NCBI GenBank assembly: GCA_003550305.1
Contig: QKYT01000055.1
Coordinates: 62,001-126,000 of the forward strand
Direction of reading: 5' to 3'
DNA from: Glomus cerebriforme
Taxonomy: Eukaryota > Glomeromycota > Glomeromycetes > Glomerales > Glomeraceae
DNA length: 64,000 nucleotides
Shown: in pieces, positions 60,890 through 64,000 of the stretch
Layout: each line of letters opens with the position of its first letter
Position numbering within the stretch: position 1 is the first letter of the stretch
The notes under the pieces: model-generated
Told to the model about the DNA's origin: nothing
Databases searched by the model: none
Seen by the model: only the letters and a program-made list of their open reading frames with translations
Position numbers and translations under genes: made by a program

Positions 60890-62650
60890 GACTCTCCCTG
60901 ATAATTCCTACACCCATTTCTTCCAAGAAGTTTAGGAAAGAAAAGTTGTACTTTTTCGCCATTTTGCTCTAAGAAAGCGGTCTTTTAGTCATAGGAAAAG
61001 TATTGCTACGTTGCTGGAGTTAACTACAAAGCTTTAAGAAATATGAATACTAGTCTCCGGCTCATCAAGTTTCTTTGCATATCAAGTTTACAATAATTTC
61101 CAGTTACTAACGTCTTTTTCAAAGTTGATACCTAAGGGGCTTAGCATGAAGTTTTTTTGAAGTAAAGATTTTTTCACAGAGTTGAAGCGTGGGTTTGGAT
61201 AATAAGAAAGCTCTTTCTGATATTCTGGTTATAAGAGGAAGTAACCTAGCTGATTTGGTATTTGGTTATCTTTTATTTTAATTTAGTTTTCATTTTCTGG
61301 TCACTTCTAGGTATCTCTCTCTGAGTAGTTCCTAGAAAGGTGCAGCATGCTGTTTTTTTCTTCATACTCGCTATTTTAAGTAGAAGGAGTGGGAATATCC
61401 AAAATTTAATCTGCAACTAATCACTGTTATGTGATTGGCTCCCATTATTATTATATTCTCTTTAGTTATAGTTTAGTTTCACAGTTAGTGATCCCTTTTG
61501 TATGTCCTTAAGAAGGAGTTTTGATTGGATAGTTGATGAAAATTTTTCTGCATGTACTTTCCTTATTTTTGTATACTTACACTTGTGCTGTAACTTAAGT
61601 ATTCACATACTAATGGTATTCACTGCTTATTTACCATCTGTGGATTCTTCTCTTATCCTTTCCACTTTCAATACTCGATTGTCATGAGCAATTTTGGATT
61701 TTTGAAGAAGTCTGACATATGCCTGTAACCAAGTTCAAGAAGTTATTTTGTACCTTATCTAACTTCATTATTTTGGTAGATTTGGTTTTACTAGAAGACT
61801 TTGTCATTAGTCTTCTAATTCTGAAAGCTGATACTAGCATCCAACTTTTATAATCTTACTTGATATTTCATACTAGTTTGAAGATCTAAACTTATCTTGA
61901 GGGAGATTCATGTAAGTTGATGAAGGGGACCTTGCCAATATTATCAAATCAAAATTTGGTACTAACAGCCAAATTTTATAAACTCATTTGATGTATCATA
62001 CTAGTTTGAAGACTCATAGTGTCTATCTATTTTTTGAGAGAAAATACATATGAACTGATTTGAGGGCCATTACCAATAATTTAGAGTTTAAGTTAGAGGT
62101 AAGGTTGTTATTTGTTCTTAAATAATAGAAGATTTGGGAAAAATAGTAAAGCTCAGTGTAAGCTTTTCGATAGATAGGTATAGGAATAGTATAGTGGTGG
62201 GTAAAAAAGATATTAGTAGAATAGAGAAAATAGCATTAAAAAAAGTATATAATTTTTTATTAACAAGAGTGGTAGTTTTTACTGCGAGGCTAAGATAACC
62301 CTTATAATGTGATTCCATTCTTCATAGATAGGACAAGATCTCTCAGACTGGATACATATGAGATTGTATCATACAGTTTGATAATAGCGGTTCTATTCCT
62401 TATCTTGCTTCACTAGTAGGTCAAAGATAACTTAGTTGGGGTTTTCACACCTCTCCAAGATTACGGGCAAAAATCTAAGGGAGAATTGTATTTATTCTCC
62501 ACCTGTAATAAAGTAAACGTAATGACCTTTCTTCAATCATGATGACATGAACAAATAATTGTAACGTGCGATAATGTATAATCTTAAACTGATTGTGTAT
62601 TCTTGAATAATAATCAATAAAGTTTATTTGTGAAGAAGGTTTAAAAAAAA
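60890..62650 (+). mobile_element. Poly(A)-tailed retro-insertion with target-site duplication
   Basis: A segment of about 1.76 kb, clearly less AT-rich than its flanks, is bounded by a 17-bp direct repeat: AAATTATATCAAATAAT at 60,873-60,889 and AAATTACATCAAATAAT at 62,651-62,667, one mismatch. The right end has AATAAA at 62,616-62,621, about 22 bp before an A-run (62,643-62,653) that abuts the repeat. This is the signature of target-primed reverse transcription: a LINE, a 5'-truncated LINE, a SINE-like unit or a retrocopied transcript. I cannot recognise a reverse transcriptase in any frame, and all frames are broken. Confidence 0.75.
61833..62060. repeat. Two-copy tandem duplication, about 128 bp period
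   Basis: The phrase TCATACTAGTTTGAAGA occurs at 61,868 and 61,996 with similar surroundings on both sides (ATTTTATAA/CTTTTATAA before; TTGAG..AGA and CCTTGCCAAT/CATTACCAAT after). The duplication is diverged and internal to the retro-insertion. Confidence 0.7.
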
Positions 62651-64000
62651 AAATTACATCAAATAATACCTTATGTAATTTTGCAAATATTTTTAATATT
62701 TAGCTTGAAAGTAAAATGCAATAAAATTGATTTTTCAAATATTATACTTTATCAAATTATATGAAAATTACATCAGTCAGTTATGATCTTTTTCTGAAAT
62801 TAATAAATTAATGTTTAATTACCTAACATCCTATATTTTATCTGCTAAATGCTTAATAAAAATAGTATAATTTCTTTACTTTATTGTAAATAAGGTAAAA
62901 TTGAATATTATTAAGATAATTGAAATTTATTTTTATATCTAAAATTAACAGTAAAATCTAATACTTTTTTCTATAAAATCCAGATATTAATATAATAAAT
63001 AGATTTATTAAAAATCAGTATAATGTTAAGCAAATTCTACTAAAATTAATAATAACTAAAGTTAGTGAAAAAAAAATTTATAAAATATAAAAAATTACAA
63101 ATATGCATTTTGAAAACAAAAAATATATACATTTTATTATAGTTATTGATTCTATTTTATATTTTTATTTGTATATATCTAATATATTCTGTGATATTAT
63201 TTATGATTTATCACTATTATTTCTAAGTAATATAATTGCAGGATTTTAAATCCAAATAATACTTTTATAATAATATATTGATAATTAGAAATTTATTTTA
63301 TAAACTAAGAGGCTGAGTAAAATTTTTTAGTTATAATATTTGTTTTAAAATCCTTCAATTATTTTTATGACTGTTATAACTGTTTTATATTGTATAGTAA
63401 AGAAAGATCAAATATAAAGAAATGTGAAAACTTATATGATAAGCAGCTTAATTTGCTATTAAATATAATAGTTACAGTAAAATAATTGGATAGCTAAAAC
63501 AGTTTATTAATCATTATAAAAAAATAATTTTACATATCAAATTAATGCAAAACTAAGATAACAAAGAAAATAAATTTGAATAAATAAAAAATCTATTAGT
63601 ATTATGATGCAAAAGATATTTAGCAATCAAAAAATATAAATTATTAACTAAAAAAAAGGCTCATACAAAATATATTTGCAATACATATGATTAAGCAAAA
63701 TATAATAGTGCAAAATGTTAGAATGAATAGTATTTATTTTATTTTATTTATTCATTTATAGTAATTTTTTATTTCAAATCATGATATTTCTGTTTACAAA
63801 AATTATCAATAATTATAACACATTAGGCTGAACTAAGCCAATCATAACTCTCCCCTCCCTATTTTATAAAATTTAGTTAAATAATATGCATTATATATAG
63901 CCAATAAAATTACAGTATTTTAGTCATATGATATGATATAAAAGCAAAATTATTCACGTTTTTAATTACATTTTTACATTTTTAGGAAGGGTACTTTTAA
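62651..64000. other. AT-rich sequence to window end
   Basis: No gene, RNA or repeat family was recognised. The sequence returns to the extreme AT content of the region left of the retro-insertion, as expected if the two sides were once continuous. Confidence 0.5.

Noticed and set aside
61502..61687. 61-residue open frame within the retro-insertion
   Set aside because: It is short, matches no reverse transcriptase or endonuclease motif I know, and all other frames of the element are broken.
1..64000. CRISPR arrays, bacterial operons, rRNA or tRNA genes
   Set aside because: I looked for regular repeat-spacer structure, ribosome-binding-site-led gene runs and conserved RNA gene cores and saw none; the window is eukaryotic.

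Overview
This is a eukaryotic nuclear window. The DNA is very AT-rich, with long A and T homopolymers. Genes are split by many short AT-rich introns (about 60-100 bp, GT...AG), and nearly every protein recognised is a conserved fungal/animal housekeeping protein. The style (compact split genes, a serine recombinase plus Fanzor relics, AT-rich gene deserts) fits an early-diverging fungus. My best guess is an arbuscular mycorrhizal fungus of the Rhizophagus type; this is an inference from style and not a database match.

Layout. 1.15-2.6 kb: a candidate orphan seven-transmembrane protein. 2.6-4.1 kb: gene-free, with a MITE-like inverted repeat. 4.1-8.0 kb: UTP18 (-) and CENP-Q (+), divergent. 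8.3-13.4 kb: a large Munc13/Ync13-like C2-MUN protein (-). 13.4-19.85 kb: a transposon graveyard with a hairpin MITE, degenerate repeats, a decayed Fanzor nuclease (+), and a decayed IS607-type serine recombinase followed by a second decayed Fanzor (-). 19.85-32.7 kb: a gene-dense block holding an AKAP7-like 2H phosphoesterase (-), ETF-QO (+), an RRM/zinc-knuckle SR splicing factor (-), a BORCS5 homologue (+), an SZRD1 homologue (-), an ARA2-like aldo-keto reductase (+) and GSK3 kinase (+). 34.2-39.8 kb: UQCC1/CBP3 (-), mRNA guanylyltransferase (+), XRCC4-like gene A (-). 43.0-44.3 kb: an MIT-domain gene isolated between gene deserts of about 3.2 and 5.3 kb. 49.5-51.6 kb: XRCC4-like gene B (+), a paralogue of A. 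53.5-58.0 kb: an MSS116-like DEAD-box helicase (-) and a RUD3/GMAP-210 golgin (+). 58.0-64.0 kb: gene-poor, with one poly(A)-tailed retro-insertion flanked by a target-site duplication.

The genes are not an operon-like pathway. The main organising feature is divergent pairs sharing intervals of roughly 160-360 bp (UTP18/CENP-Q, AKAP7-like/ETF-QO, SR factor/BORCS5, SZRD1/AKR, UQCC1/guanylyltransferase, MSS116/RUD3), which probably act as bidirectional promoters. The least ordinary content is the pair of convergent, dead Fanzor elements, the duplicated XRCC4-like genes that share an identical C-terminal motif, and the retro-insertion.
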